A stretch of 64,000 nucleotides of DNA from Amycolatopsis albispora (lineage in GTDB: Bacteria > Actinomycetota > Actinomycetes > Mycobacteriales > Pseudonocardiaceae): positions 8,184,001 through 8,248,000 of the forward strand of contig NZ_CP015163.1 in assembly GCF_003312875.1 (NCBI RefSeq), given 5' to 3'. Shown in pieces: positions 18,237 through 26,835 of this stretch (position 1 is its first letter; the number at the start of each line of letters is the position of its first letter). The translations under genes and the position numbers were made by a program. Under the pieces are notes generated by a model. The model ran no database searches. It saw nothing but the letters and a program-made list of their open reading frames with translations, and was not told where the DNA came from.

Positions 18237-18973
18237 CGGACTTCGACGGACTGGTCGCGGTGGTGACCGGTGGTGCTTCGGGCATCGGCGCGGCGGTCGC
18301 GGCCACGCTGACCGCACGCGGGGCGAAGGTCGCGGTGCTCGACCTGAACCCCGGCGACGACGGTTTCCGTTGTGACGTCAGCGATGACGCCCAGGTGCGG
18401 GCCGCCATCGACGCGGTGGCCGAGCGGTACGGCGGCATCGACGTGGTGGTCAACAACGCCGGCATCGGCGCGCAGGGCGACGTCACCGCGAACGACGACG
18501 AGGAATGGCACCGGGTGCTCGACGTCAACGTGGTCGGCATGGCCAGGGTGAGCCGGGCCGCGCTGCCGCACCTGCGCCGGTCGTCCGCCGCGGCCATCGT
18601 CAACACCTGCTCCATCGCGGCCTGGCAGGGCCTGCCCAGCCGCGCGCTGTACTCGGCGAGCAAGGGCGCGGTGCTGGCGCTGACCCTGGCGATGGCCACC
18701 GATCACCTGCCCGACCGCATCCGGGTCAACTGCGTCTGCCCCGGCACCGCCGACACCCCGTGGGTGGGCAGGCTGCTCGACGCGGCGGCGGACCCGGCCG
18801 CCGAGCGCGCCGCGCTCGCCGCCCGCCAGCCGATGGGCAGGCTGGTCACCGCCGACGAGGTCGCGCACGCCGTCGCCTACCTGGCGAGCCCGGCGGCGGC
18901 CTCGACCACGGGCACGGCACTGGCCGTCGACGGCGGGATGTACGGACTGCGGCCGAGGGGCCCGGTCAACTGA
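18233..18973 (+). CDS. SDR oxidoreductase; likely 2-keto-3-deoxy-L-fuconate dehydrogenase
   Basis: NAD-dependent SDR of 246 residues with [21 protein letters not shown] and the catalytic YSASK. It lies between the dehydratase and the transporter in the same operon. Its expected job is oxidising the C4 hydroxyl of 2-keto-3-deoxy-L-fuconate to the 2,4-diketo acid consumed by the FAH enzyme. The ATG at 18233 overlaps the dehydratase stop (ATGA). The function is inferred from pathway completeness; sequence alone says SDR. Confidence 0.85.
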   Translation: MTDFDGLVAVVTGGASGIGAAVAATLTARGAKVAVLDLNPGDDGFRCDVSDDAQVRAAIDAVAERYGGIDVVVNNAGIGAQGDVTANDDEEWHRVLDVNVVGMARVSRAALPHLRRSSAAAIVNTCSIAAWQGLPSRALYSASKGAVLALTLAMATDHLPDRIRVNCVCPGTADTPWVGRLLDAAADPAAERAALAARQPMGRLVTADEVAHAVAYLASPAAASTTGTALAVDGGMYGLRPRGPVN

Positions 18974-19003
18974 CTCAGCTCGGCTGGCATCAAGGAGGAT
19001 GCG

Positions 19004-20038
19004 GTGCGGAAGAACCTGATCGCCACGGCTGCCGCGGTGCTCTTGCTCGCCGTGGCGGGCTGCGGGTCCACAAAGGACAACGCGCCGGCCGAGGGCGGTG
19101 GCGGGGACGGTGGCCCGGTCGGTGCCACGGTGCCGCTGCTGACTTCGCCGTTCTGGCAGGCCTACAACAACTACGTGCCGCAGATGGCCGCCGCCGAGGG
19201 CGTGCAGGCGCTGCCGACGGTCAACGCGAACAGCGATCCGACCAAGCTCATCACCGATATGAACAACCTGCTCAACCAGGGCGTCAAGGGCCTGGTGGTG
19301 ACGCCGCTGGATTCGGCGGCCGTGGTCGCCGGGCTGGAGCAGGCCGAGCGCAAGGGCGTGCCGGTGGTCGCGGTGGACGTGGCGCCAGAGGGCGGCAAGG
19401 TGGCCATCGTGGTCCGCGCGGACAACAAGGCCTACGGCGTCAAGGCGTGTGAGCACATCGGCGGCAAGGTCAAGGAGGGCAAGGTCGTCCAGATCATGGG
19501 TGATCTGGCCTCGGTGAACGGGCGCGAGCGCTCGGAAGCCTTCCGCGACTGCGTGAAGACGAAGTTCCCGGCGCTGCAGGTGCTGGAGGTCCCGGCGGAG
19601 TGGAAGGCGGACAAGGCCGCCTCCGGCCTGGAGGGCCTGCTGACGTCGAACCCGGACGTCAAGGCGGTGTACATGCAGGCTGGCGGGGTCTACCTGGCGC
19701 CGACCGTGCAGGCGTTGCAGCGCAAGAACCTCTTCTTCCCGGTCGGCGATCCCAAGCACGTGGTGCTGGTCAGCAACGACGGCATTCCGCAGGAGCTGGA
19801 GGCGATCCGCAAGGGCGAGCTGGACGCCACCGTCTCCCAGCCCGCCGACGCCTACGCCAAGTACGGGCTGCACTACGTCAAGCGCGCGATGGCGGGTGAG
19901 GTGTTCAAGCCGGGGCCGACCGAGCACGGCAGCACGATCGTGGAAACCCGGCCCGGCATTCTCGAAGACCAGTTGCCCGCGCCCGTGGTGACCAGGGACA
20001 ACGTCGACGACCAGGGCCTGTGGGGCAACCAGCTGTGA
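19004..20038 (+). CDS. Ribose-type ABC transporter sugar-binding lipoprotein
   Basis: Receptor of 344 residues of the periplasmic-binding-protein-like family 4 (ribose/rhamnose type). Lipoprotein signal VLLLAVAGCGS with lipobox cysteine. Family features include LNQGVKGLVVTPLDSAAVV, PVVAVDVAPEG and VSNDGIPQELEAIRKGE. The GTG at 19004 has an excellent AAGGAGG site. A 30-bp gap to the SDR is the largest in the operon. It probably binds L-fucose or a related 6-deoxyhexose released from plant or animal glycans; the ligand is inferred from the neighbouring catabolic genes. Confidence 0.9.
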   Translation: MRKNLIATAAAVLLLAVAGCGSTKDNAPAEGGGGDGGPVGATVPLLTSPFWQAYNNYVPQMAAAEGVQALPTVNANSDPTKLITDMNNLLNQGVKGLVVTPLDSAAVVAGLEQAERKGVPVVAVDVAPEGGKVAIVVRADNKAYGVKACEHIGGKVKEGKVVQIMGDLASVNGRERSEAFRDCVKTKFPALQVLEVPAEWKADKAASGLEGLLTSNPDVKAVYMQAGGVYLAPTVQALQRKNLFFPVGDPKHVVLVSNDGIPQELEAIRKGELDATVSQPADAYAKYGLHYVKRAMAGEVFKPGPTEHGSTIVETRPGILEDQLPAPVVTRDNVDDQGLWGNQL

Positions 20039-21537
20039 ACGCCCCGGTGGCGAGCGCGCTCGGGGTCGGCAAGCGGTACGGGCCGACCACCGCGCTGCAC
20101 GACGTCAGCCTGACCGTCCGGCCCGGCGAGTCCCACGCGCTCGTCGGGCGCAACGGCGCGGGCAAGTCCACCCTGGTCTCCATCCTCACCGGACTGTCCA
20201 AACCGGACACCGGCGTGGTGGAGTTCGGCGGCCGCCCGGCCCCGCCGATGGCCGACCGCGAGGCCTGGCGCGCCAGGGTCGCCTGCGTGTACCAGCACTC
20301 CACGGTCATCCCGCACCTGACCGTGGCCGAGAACCTGTTCCTGAACCGCCAGCCGAAGGGCCGGTTCGTGATCAGCTGGTCGAAGCTGCGGCGGCAGGCG
20401 GCGGAACTGCTGGAGTCGTGGCGGGTGTCGGTCGATCCGGAGCTGACCGCGGGCGAGCTGTCGGTGGAGGACCGCCAGCTGGTCGAGATCGCGCGCGCGT
20501 TGTCCTACGGCGCCCGGTTCATCGTGCTCGACGAGCCGACCGCGCAACTGGACAGCCAGGCCATCGACCGGCTCTTCGGGCGCATGCGCGAGCTGCAAGC
20601 GAACGGGGTGACCTTCCTGTTCATCTCGCACCACCTGCAGGAGGTGCACGAGGTCTGCCAGGCGGTGACCGTGCTGCGCGACGCGCGCCACGTGCTGACC
20701 GCGCCGGTCGAGAAGCTGAGCCGCGCCGAGCTGGTGGACGCGATGACCGGGGAGGAAGGCGGGCTGTCGGTGGCCGACGGTGCCGCGCGCGAGCCGCTGC
20801 CCGAAGACACCGAGCTGGCGCTGGAAGTCGATGGCCTGTCCGGGGAATCGTTCCAGGACGTGTCGTTCGGCCTGCGGCGCGGCGAAGTGCTCGGCCTGGC
20901 GGGCAGCAACGCCAGCGGCAAGCACCAGGTCGCGGAGACCATCTACGGCCTGCGCGCGCCGGCCGCCGGTTCGGTGCGCGTGGCCGGGCGGCCGCTGCCC
21001 GCCGGGGACGTCGGCGCCGCGCTGGCCGCCGGGATCGGCTGCGTGCCAAGGGATCGGCACCACCAGGGCCTGGTGCTCGGACTGTCCATCGCGGACAACG
21101 CGACGATGACCGTGCTGGATCGCCTCGGCCGCGCGGGCACCGCGCCACCGGCCGCGCGCCGCGCCGCCACCGAGCAGTCCATTTCGGACTACGGCGTGGT
21201 GGCCGCCGGGCCGGACCAGCCGGTGTCCGACCTGTCCGGCGGCAACCAGCAGAAGGTGGTGCTGGCCAGGGCGATGGCCACCGACCCGGCGTTGCTGGTG
21301 CTGATCAACCCGACCGCCGGGGTGGACGTGAAGTCGAAGGAAGCGCTGCTCGCGGTGGTCGACCGGGTCCGGGCCGACGGCAAGGCCGTGCTGGTGGTCA
21401 GCGACGAACTGGACGACCTGCGGCCCGCCGACCGGGTGCTGGTGCTGCGGGCCGGGCGGCTGGTCGCCGAGCACCAGGCGGGCTGGTCCGACGGTGAGCT
21501 GGTCGCCGACATCGAAGGGGTGCAACGCGATGACTGA
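20035..21537 (+). CDS. Sugar ABC transporter ATPase with two nucleotide-binding domains (RbsA-like)
   Basis: Energises the importer; 500 residues. Domain 1 has Walker A GRNGAGKST, a degenerate signature LSVEDRQLVEIA and Walker B FIVLDEPTAQLD. Domain 2 has an altered Walker A (GSNASGKHQ), a canonical signature LSGGNQQKVVLA and LVLINPTAGVDVKS. This asymmetry is usual in the CUT2 class, where one site is catalytically weak. The GTG start overlaps the binding-protein stop (GTGA) and the gene overlaps the permease by 8 bp. Confidence 0.93.
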   Translation: MNAPVASALGVGKRYGPTTALHDVSLTVRPGESHALVGRNGAGKSTLVSILTGLSKPDTGVVEFGGRPAPPMADREAWRARVACVYQHSTVIPHLTVAENLFLNRQPKGRFVISWSKLRRQAAELLESWRVSVDPELTAGELSVEDRQLVEIARALSYGARFIVLDEPTAQLDSQAIDRLFGRMRELQANGVTFLFISHHLQEVHEVCQAVTVLRDARHVLTAPVEKLSRAELVDAMTGEEGGLSVADGAAREPLPEDTELALEVDGLSGESFQDVSFGLRRGEVLGLAGSNASGKHQVAETIYGLRAPAAGSVRVAGRPLPAGDVGAALAAGIGCVPRDRHHQGLVLGLSIADNATMTVLDRLGRAGTAPPAARRAATEQSISDYGVVAAGPDQPVSDLSGGNQQKVVLARAMATDPALLVLINPTAGVDVKSKEALLAVVDRVRADGKAVLVVSDELDDLRPADRVLVLRAGRLVAEHQAGWSDGELVADIEGVQRDD

Positions 21538-22543
21538 CACCGCGACCAGGCAGCAGGCCGCGCCCGCGGCCGTCACGCGGCGGCGGCACCTGCCCCGGCT
21601 GCGCGAACTGGCGCTGCTGCCCGCGCTCGCCGTGCTGCTGGTGGTCGGCGGGCTGGTCAACGACCGTTTCCTCACCGCGGACAACCTGATCAGCATTCTC
21701 GGCGCGTCGGCCGCGCTGGCGCTGGTGGTGCTCGGCGAGTCGCTGGTGCTGATCTCCGGCAAGTTCGACCTGTCGCTGGAGTCCACTGTGGGCATCGCGC
21801 CGGTGCTCGGCGCGATGCTGGTCGTCCCGGCGCTGGCCGCCGGGTTCGGCACCGAGCTGCCCACCCCGGCGGGGCTGCTGGTGATCGTGCTGGTGGGGGC
21901 GGCGATCGGCACCTTCAACGGGTTCCTGATCGTGAAACTGCAGCTCAACGCGTTCATCGTGACGCTGGCCATGCTCATCGTGCTGCGTGGCGTGCTGGTC
22001 GGGCTGACCGAGGGCAAGACCCTGTTCGAGATGCCGGACGCGTTCTTCGCGCTCGCCACCGAGACCTTTCTCGGGCTGCCCGCGTCGGTGTGGCTGGCCG
22101 CCGCTGCCTACGCGATCACCGGGTTTGTGCTGCGGTACCACCGGATCGGGCGCGCGCTGTACGCCATCGGCGGCAACCGCGAGGCCGCGCGGGCCGCGGG
22201 CATCCGGGTGGACCGGATCTCCTGGCTGGTCTTCGTGGTGGCCGGGGTGCTCGCCTCGCTCGGCGGCCTGGTGATGACCGGTTACGTCGGCGCCATCAAC
22301 GCCAACCAGGGCGACGGCATGATCTTCACCGTGTTCGCCGCCGCGGTGATCGGCGGCATCTCGCTCGACGGCGGGCGCGGCACCATGTTCGGCGCGCTCA
22401 CCGGGGTGCTGCTGCTCGCGGTGGTGGAGAACCTGCTGACGCTGGCGCAGGTGCCCTCGTTCTGGATCCAGGCGCTCTACGGCGGCATCATTCTCGTCGC
22501 GCTGATGATCGCCCGGTTCACCGGAGGGAAACCCCAGACGTGA
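21530..22543 (+). CDS. Sugar ABC transporter permease (RbsC/AraH-like)
   Basis: Membrane subunit of 337 residues with about 8-10 helices. Conserved family segments: LISGKFDLSLESTVGIAPVL, NAFIVTLAMLIVLRG, YAIGGNREAARAAGI and AAVIGGISLDGGRGTMFG. Because CUT2 systems use homodimeric permeases, one gene suffices, completing the importer. ATG at 21530 overlaps the ATPase gene. The gene converges with the GntR gene across only 7 bp, and no terminator hairpin is evident. Confidence 0.93.
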   Translation: MTDTATRQQAAPAAVTRRRHLPRLRELALLPALAVLLVVGGLVNDRFLTADNLISILGASAALALVVLGESLVLISGKFDLSLESTVGIAPVLGAMLVVPALAAGFGTELPTPAGLLVIVLVGAAIGTFNGFLIVKLQLNAFIVTLAMLIVLRGVLVGLTEGKTLFEMPDAFFALATETFLGLPASVWLAAAAYAITGFVLRYHRIGRALYAIGGNREAARAAGIRVDRISWLVFVVAGVLASLGGLVMTGYVGAINANQGDGMIFTVFAAAVIGGISLDGGRGTMFGALTGVLLLAVVENLLTLAQVPSFWIQALYGGIILVALMIARFTGGKPQT

Positions 22544-22550
22544 CCGGGCC

Positions 22551-23243
22551 TCAGGCGGGGTGCTCGGCGGTGCCCAGCGCGTTGCGCAGCCACTGCTCGA
22601 CCCCGGCCACGTGCACGGTGGCCCACGAGCGCGCCAGTTCCGGCTCGCGGGCGGCGATGGCCTCGTAGATGGCGGTGTGCTGCTCCCTGGTCTTCGCGAC
22701 CGCGCCCTCCTGGGTGAGGCCGCGCCAGATGCGGGCGCGCGTGGTCGGCCCGGACAGGCTGTCCAGCAGGGAGCACAGCACCGGGTTGCCGGAGCCGTCG
22801 GCGATCTTGCGGTGGAAGGCGAGGTCGTTGGCCACCAGCGCTTCCACCGTCGGCGCGTCGTCCAGCTCGTCGAGCAGCCTGCGCAGTTCGGCGAGGTCGG
22901 CGTCGCTCATGTGCTGCGCGGCCAGCGCGGTCGCGGCGGGCTCCAGGATCCGGCGCACGGCGAGGAAGTCGAGCACGGTGTCGTCGCGGTGGAAGTCGAC
23001 CACGAAGGTCATCGCGTCCAGCAGCAGGTTCGGCTCGAGGCTGGTCACGTACGTGCCGTCGCCCTGGCGCACGTCGAGCACGCGGATCAGGCACAGCGCC
23101 TTGACCGCCTCGCGCAGCGAACTCCGCGACAGGCCGAGGCGCTGGGCGAGTTCGGCCTCCTTCGGCAGCCGGTCGCCGGGCGCCAGCTCGCCGGAGATGA
23201 TCATGCCCTTGATCTTGTCGATGGCTTCGTCGGTGACCGGCAT
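22551..23243 (-). CDS. GntR/FadR-family regulator of the fucose locus
   Basis: Repressor of 230 residues: winged helix-turn-helix at about 8-75 (KIKGMIISGELAPGDRLP, LSRSSLREAVKAL, GDGTYV) and a C-terminal FCD sensor domain with metal-site residues (NDLAFHRKIADGSGN, EQHTAIYEAI). The start is ATG 23243, where the first winged-helix helix begins. Divergent from the sugar dehydrogenase and convergent with the operon. The near-identical 11-bp sites at 16033 and 23267 are its likely operators, and a pathway intermediate such as 2-keto-3-deoxyfuconate is the likely inducer. Confidence 0.88.
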   Translation of the reverse strand: MPVTDEAIDKIKGMIISGELAPGDRLPKEAELAQRLGLSRSSLREAVKALCLIRVLDVRQGDGTYVTSLEPNLLLDAMTFVVDFHRDDTVLDFLAVRRILEPAATALAAQHMSDADLAELRRLLDELDDAPTVEALVANDLAFHRKIADGSGNPVLCSLLDSLSGPTTRARIWRGLTQEGAVAKTREQHTAIYEAIAAREPELARSWATVHVAGVEQWLRNALGTAEHPA

Positions 23244-23266
23244 GGCGCGCCCCTCGATCCGTGCAA

Positions 23267-23277
23267 ACCTCGGATGT
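23267..23277. promoter_or_regulatory. Candidate GntR operator in the divergent promoter region
   Basis: ACCTCGGATGT differs from the perfect palindrome ACATCGGATGT at 16033-16043 at one position and shares flanking bases (GGATGT-T-T-GCT pattern). It lies between the GntR start and the small ORF/dehydrogenase pair, where it could govern both directions. Confidence 0.45.
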
Positions 23278-23312
23278 TTCGCTGCCCAGATAACCACGGA
23301 AGGAGGCCGCCG

Positions 23313-23426
23313 ATGGCGGTACCCCACCCCCAGCGCGCCGCGCCGCACACCAGGCTGAAGGCGGGCGAAGAGGACGAGTACTCCAGCCGCGACTCGGGGC
23401 TGGGCCTGGTGTGGGAGCTGCCGTGA
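23313..23426 (+). CDS. Short translated ORF coupled to the sugar dehydrogenase; possible remnant of a rhamnose/fucose mutarotase
   Basis: A 37-residue ORF (MAVPHPQRAAPHTRLKAGEE...) with a very strong AAGGAGG ribosome binding site 8 nt ahead of its ATG. Its stop overlaps the dehydrogenase GTG (GTGA), so its translation should drive the enzyme. The segment HTRLKAGEEDEYSS recalls the N-terminus of L-rhamnose/L-fucose mutarotases (RLK-G-E-EY-RH...WPEL), which occur in such operons, but the protein ends after VWELP and the catalytic part is missing. It may be a decayed mutarotase or simply a leader peptide. Confidence 0.45.
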   Translation: MAVPHPQRAAPHTRLKAGEEDEYSSRDSGLGLVWELP

Positions 23427-24382
23427 AGCTCGGCAGGTGGGGGCTCGGCTGCGCCCAGCTCGGCAATCTCTACACCGCGATCACCGACGACGAGGCCGCC
23501 GCGACCGTGGACCGCGCGTGGGCCGAGGGCGTCCGCTACTTCGACACCGCACCGCACTACGGGCTCGGACTCTCGGAACGGCGGCTCGGCGCCGCGCTGG
23601 CCGGCCGTCCGCGCCACGAATTCGTGGTGTCCACCAAGGTCGGCCGCCTGCTCGAGCCCGATCCCGCGGGCGCGGGCCGCCGCGACGACCAGGGCTTCGA
23701 CGTGCCCGCCGCGTACCGCCGGGTCTGGGACTTCAGCCGCGACGGGGTGCGGCGGTCGCTCGAGGCCAGCCTGTCCCGGCTCGGCCTCGACCGGGTGGAC
23801 GTGGTCTACGTGCACGACCCGGACGCGCATTTCACCGCGGCGCTGGACGAGGCGCTGCCCGCCCTGTGCGAGCTGCGGGACCAGGGTGTGATCGGCGCGG
23901 TCGGGGTCGGCATGAACCAGGCCGCGATGCCCGCCGAGTTCGTCCGCCGGGCCGATCTGGACGTGGTGCTGGTGGCCGGCCGGTACACCCTGCTCGACCA
24001 GCGGGCGCTGGACGAGCTGCTGCCGCTGTGCCTCGACCGGGGCGTGCCGGTGGTCGCGGCCGGGGTGTTCAACGGCGGCATCCTGGCGACCCCGGCACCC
24101 GGCACGATGTACGACTACGCGGAGGCGCCACCGGGGCTCGTCGCCACCGCCGAGCGGGTTGCCGAGGTCTGCGCCCGTCACGGGGTGGAACTGCCCCAGG
24201 CCGCTGTCGCGCTGCCCGCCACCCACCCCGCGGTGGCCACAGTATTGCTGGGCGCGCAGTCTTCCGCGCAGGTCAGCGCCAATCTGGCCAGGGCACGGCG
24301 GCCGGTGCCGCCGGGCCTGTGGGTTGAGCTGATCGAGGCCGGATTGCTCCGTCCGGACGCGGGTTCGCGGGCGGAGGTGTAG
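23423..24382 (+). CDS. Aldo/keto reductase-family L-fucose/D-threo-aldose 1-dehydrogenase
   Basis: Oxidises the anomeric carbon of L-fucose-like aldoses to the lactone, the first step of the pathway. The 319-residue AKR barrel shows the tetrad DTAPHYGLGLSER (Asp and Tyr), STKVGR (Lys) and VYVHDPD (His). Bulky insertions such as RRVWDFSRDGVRRSLEASL are typical of aldose 1-dehydrogenases rather than general AKRs. The GTG at 23423 is coupled to the small upstream ORF. Divergent from the GntR gene. No lactonase gene accompanies it, so hydrolysis may be spontaneous or encoded elsewhere. Confidence 0.85.
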   Translation: MKLGRWGLGCAQLGNLYTAITDDEAAATVDRAWAEGVRYFDTAPHYGLGLSERRLGAALAGRPRHEFVVSTKVGRLLEPDPAGAGRRDDQGFDVPAAYRRVWDFSRDGVRRSLEASLSRLGLDRVDVVYVHDPDAHFTAALDEALPALCELRDQGVIGAVGVGMNQAAMPAEFVRRADLDVVLVAGRYTLLDQRALDELLPLCLDRGVPVVAAGVFNGGILATPAPGTMYDYAEAPPGLVATAERVAEVCARHGVELPQAAVALPATHPAVATVLLGAQSSAQVSANLARARRPVPPGLWVELIEAGLLRPDAGSRAEV

Positions 24383-24443
24383 CAATCGGGGGAAGTGGGT
24401 AACACCGCGTCAGCGACCCAGCTTGATGGCGGAGGTGATCTTC

Positions 24444-24737
24444 ATGGCGGACACGTCTCGGCTCCCCGAGCCCGTCGCGGAGACTTGGGAGTGGCAGCGC
24501 AAGGGGAATTGCCGGAACTTCGACAGTTCGATGTTCTTCCACCCGGACGGGGAGCGCGGGTTCGCCCGCGCCGACCGGGTGGCGCGGGCGAAGCAGATCT
24601 GCCAGAGCTGCCCGGTGATCGTCGAGTGCCGTCACCACGCGTTGACCGTGGAGGAGCCGTTCGGTGTGTGGGGCGGGCTCGACGAGAGCGAACGGCGGGA
24701 GGCGATCGCGCGGCGGCGGCAGCTCCCGGTGGCCTGA
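24444..24737 (+). CDS. WhiB-family iron-sulfur regulator, WhiD/WhiB3-like
   Basis: Small Fe-S transcription factor of 97 residues. The four cluster cysteines are in GNCRNF, AKQICQSC and VECRHH (pattern C-Xn-C-X2-C-X5-C), followed by the turn FGVWGGLDESER and a basic tail (RRRQLPVA) that binds DNA. The opening MADTSRLPEPVAETWEWQ and FFHPDGER match the WhiD/WhiB3 branch, linked to redox sensing and sporulation or differentiation. The ATG at 24444 is chosen because GGAGG lies 8 nt upstream; ATG 24426 is an alternative. It would act with the principal sigma factor. Confidence 0.88.
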   Translation: MADTSRLPEPVAETWEWQRKGNCRNFDSSMFFHPDGERGFARADRVARAKQICQSCPVIVECRHHALTVEEPFGVWGGLDESERREAIARRRQLPVA

Positions 24738-24755
24738 GCCCGCCACGCGGGGGAG

Positions 24756-25358
24756 TCACTCCAGCGCCGCCGCCAACACGGTGTAGGGCGGGATCCAGCC
24801 CCGGTCCAGGAGGAGCTTGTGCAGCTCCGCCGCCGCCCCCGGGGCACCGCCGGCCAGCTTCCGTGCCACGTCCACGAGAGCTGCGTCGATCTTGTCGACT
24901 TCGCCGGCTTCGGGTCCCGCCTCTTCCGTGCTTCCGTCCGGCGAGCGCTTGAGCATTTTCTCGAGCTGGTGGGTTTCGGCCTTCGCGGCGAGCTGGACGA
25001 GCAGGCTCGCCACCCGGTGCAGTTTCACGTTGTGCTGTTGCGACAACCGGATCAGCAGCCGGAACGCCTGCTGCGGGGTGCAGCGGTGCGCGACGACGAG
25101 CACCCCCATCGCCTGCTCGATGGTGGCGCGGCTGCGCAGCGCGCGGCGAAGCCCGTCCAGTTCGGCCTGCAGTTCCTTCACCCGGCGCTGGAGTTCTTCC
25201 GCGCCTGGGTCCCCGGTAGCCACCACCTCGTGGTGCCGGCTCAGCGCGCGGGGAAACGTCGGCGGTGCGGTGTGCTGGGCATGGAGTGTCTCCCCTCGGT
25301 CGGCAGGCGTGCGGGCTGACGAAGGTGACCGTGCGGGCTGGGGGTCCAGCGGGAGCAC
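24756..25358 (-). CDS. ANTAR-domain RNA-binding protein
   Basis: Contains an ANTAR domain at about residues 60-125 (ELDGLRRALRSRATIEQAMG, VLVVAHRCTPQQAFRLLIRL, NVKLHRVASLLV). Such domains bind paired hairpins in nascent RNA and prevent termination. A coiled segment precedes it, and there is no receiver or GAF domain, so signal input is unclear. The C-terminal 75 residues are helical and unrecognised. The start is uncertain: the GTG at 25358 gives 200 residues, but GTG codons nearer the coiled segment (HHEVVATG) are equally possible. Convergent with the WhiB gene and divergent from a response regulator. Confidence 0.75.
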   Translation of the reverse strand: MLPLDPQPARSPSSARTPADRGETLHAQHTAPPTFPRALSRHHEVVATGDPGAEELQRRVKELQAELDGLRRALRSRATIEQAMGVLVVAHRCTPQQAFRLLIRLSQQHNVKLHRVASLLVQLAAKAETHQLEKMLKRSPDGSTEEAGPEAGEVDKIDAALVDVARKLAGGAPGAAAELHKLLLDRGWIPPYTVLAAALE

Positions 25359-25502
25359 GGCACGCAGCGTCTCGCTGCGGCTGCTTGCTCAACCGCTTAC
25401 CGGTCCACTTTAAAGATCCCCGCGTCCGGCCCGGAATGGGGGTCCGGCCAGGCGGACTAGTCCGTGATTCTCGTGCAACTGGATGAGGACAAGGACGCGG
25501 CG

Positions 25503-26210
25503 GTGTCGCAGGGTGTTCGGGTGAATCCGGTGCGTGCATTCCTCGTCGATGATCAGGAGCTGCTGGCGGAGGCGCTGGCGGCCAAGTTGTCCGCCGTGGG
25601 CGGCCTGCTGGTGGTGGGCCGCAGCTCGACCACGGACCCGGGCCTGGTCGACGCGGTGGCCAGGGCGCGCCCGCACGTGATCACCGTCGACATCCAGCCG
25701 GTCGGCCCGGCCACGGCCAATCTGCTGGGCCGCCTCGGCGCCGCGGCCCCCGACGCCAGGATCGTGGTGCTGACCGGTTCGCACGACCCGGTCCAGGCGG
25801 TGGTGGCGGCCCGCTGGGGCGCGACGGCCTGGGTGGGGAAGGACAGCTCGACGGAGCACCTGGTCGCGGTGTTGCACGGGGTCTGCGGCGGGAAGGCGTA
25901 CTTTTCCCCGGATCTCCTGGGCTTCGTCCTGGCCGAGCTACGCGCCGACGTGCAGCGGGTCCGCGATTCGAACGGGCCGCTCGACGTGCTCTCGGCGCGG
26001 GAGCGGGATGTCCTGCTGGGCATCGTCGAGGGGAAGCGAGGCAGCCAGATCGCGGCTGAGCTGTTCCTCTCGGTGAACACGGTCCGGACGCACACGCACA
26101 ACATCTTCAGCAAGCTGAAGGTGCACAGCCGGCTGGAAGCCGCCTCCCTGGCCCGGGCGGCAGGCATGCAACCCCGCATCCACTCCGGCCTCCGAAAGGG
26201 ACCACAGTGA
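25503..26210 (+). CDS. LuxR/NarL-family response regulator
   Basis: A 235-residue two-domain regulator. The receiver has the acidic pair in AFLVDDQELL, a phospho-acceptor Asp in VITVDIQP and the Lys in WVGKD. The C-terminal LuxR helix-turn-helix is LSARERDVLLGIVEGKRGSQ followed by LSVNTVRTHTHNIFSKL. The GTG at 25503 is chosen because AAGGA lies 7 nt upstream; the GTG at 25464 has no clear site. No histidine kinase gene is nearby, so it is an orphan regulator or is served in trans. It ends 91 bp before the lipoprotein operon. Confidence 0.85.
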   Translation: MSQGVRVNPVRAFLVDDQELLAEALAAKLSAVGGLLVVGRSSTTDPGLVDAVARARPHVITVDIQPVGPATANLLGRLGAAAPDARIVVLTGSHDPVQAVVAARWGATAWVGKDSSTEHLVAVLHGVCGGKAYFSPDLLGFVLAELRADVQRVRDSNGPLDVLSARERDVLLGIVEGKRGSQIAAELFLSVNTVRTHTHNIFSKLKVHSRLEAASLARAAGMQPRIHSGLRKGPQ

Positions 26211-26229
26211 GCCGTCCCCGCACACACGG

Positions 26230-26241
26230 CTGCTAGCGTGT
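26230..26241 (+). promoter_or_regulatory. Shared promoter element, copy 1 (lipoprotein operon)
   Basis: The 12-mer CTGCTAGCGTGT occurs here and at 28315-28326, and in both places ends exactly 60 nt before the next start codon. TAGCGT fits a relaxed actinobacterial -10 (TANNNT), so it is probably the core promoter of both transcripts of the island. Confidence 0.5.
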
Positions 26242-26301
26242 CGACGCGAATACCATTGGTAGTCGAAGGCAACGGTCGTGGGGGAAGGCGGTTCATGCCG
26301 G

Positions 26302-26835
26302 ATGAGGTCTCCTGGTGCTTTTTCCGCTTTGCTCGGTCTTGCGTTGTTGGCCTTGGCAGGCTGTTCCGACGGACAGGTGGGGATTCCGCGTCCGCCTTCT
26401 TCGGCCGCACCGCCGACCGAATCAGCTGAGGCGGGGGCGGTTTTCGGTACCTTGAAGGCCTGTGATCTGCTCGATCGCGCAATCCAGGGACAAGGATATG
26501 GGCCTGGGGAAGTGTCGAATACGGCAAGCCACAACGGATGCCAGGCGTTGAAGCCGGGGTTGACGGTTCGACTGGACCTCGATGATCAGCAGGGTATCGA
26601 CGAGCTTCGCGGTGACCCGGCGCAAATGCACACGGGCGAGGTGAACGGCCGGCCTGCCAAGCAATTGAAGCGCCCGTCGAGTCCCGGCGCCGGTTGCTAC
26701 GTGGCGATCGAAGTCGGTGCTTGCGCACGGGCGCTGGTGCTGGCCGGTTTCGGTACCAACCCGTCCGTTGAGGACGCCTGCGCCGAGGCGAACAAGCTGG
26801 CGACGGCCGTCGAACCCGAACTGCCCGCCGCATGA
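26302..26835 (+). CDS. DUF3558 lipoprotein 1
   Basis: Predicted cell-surface lipoprotein of 177 residues, first of four related genes here. Signal peptide with lipobox ALAGC, a Pro/Ser linker, then the DUF3558 fold with paired cysteines in KACDLLDRA, HNGCQ, GAGCY and EDACAEA. The ATG at 26302 places the signal peptide at the N-terminus; the upstream frame start at 26278 does not. Its stop overlaps the next start (ATGA). DUF3558 proteins are abundant in Pseudonocardiales and mycobacteria, often beside type VII secretion genes; their function is unknown. Confidence 0.82.
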   Translation: MRSPGAFSALLGLALLALAGCSDGQVGIPRPPSSAAPPTESAEAGAVFGTLKACDLLDRAIQGQGYGPGEVSNTASHNGCQALKPGLTVRLDLDDQQGIDELRGDPAQMHTGEVNGRPAKQLKRPSSPGAGCYVAIEVGACARALVLAGFGTNPSVEDACAEANKLATAVEPELPAA

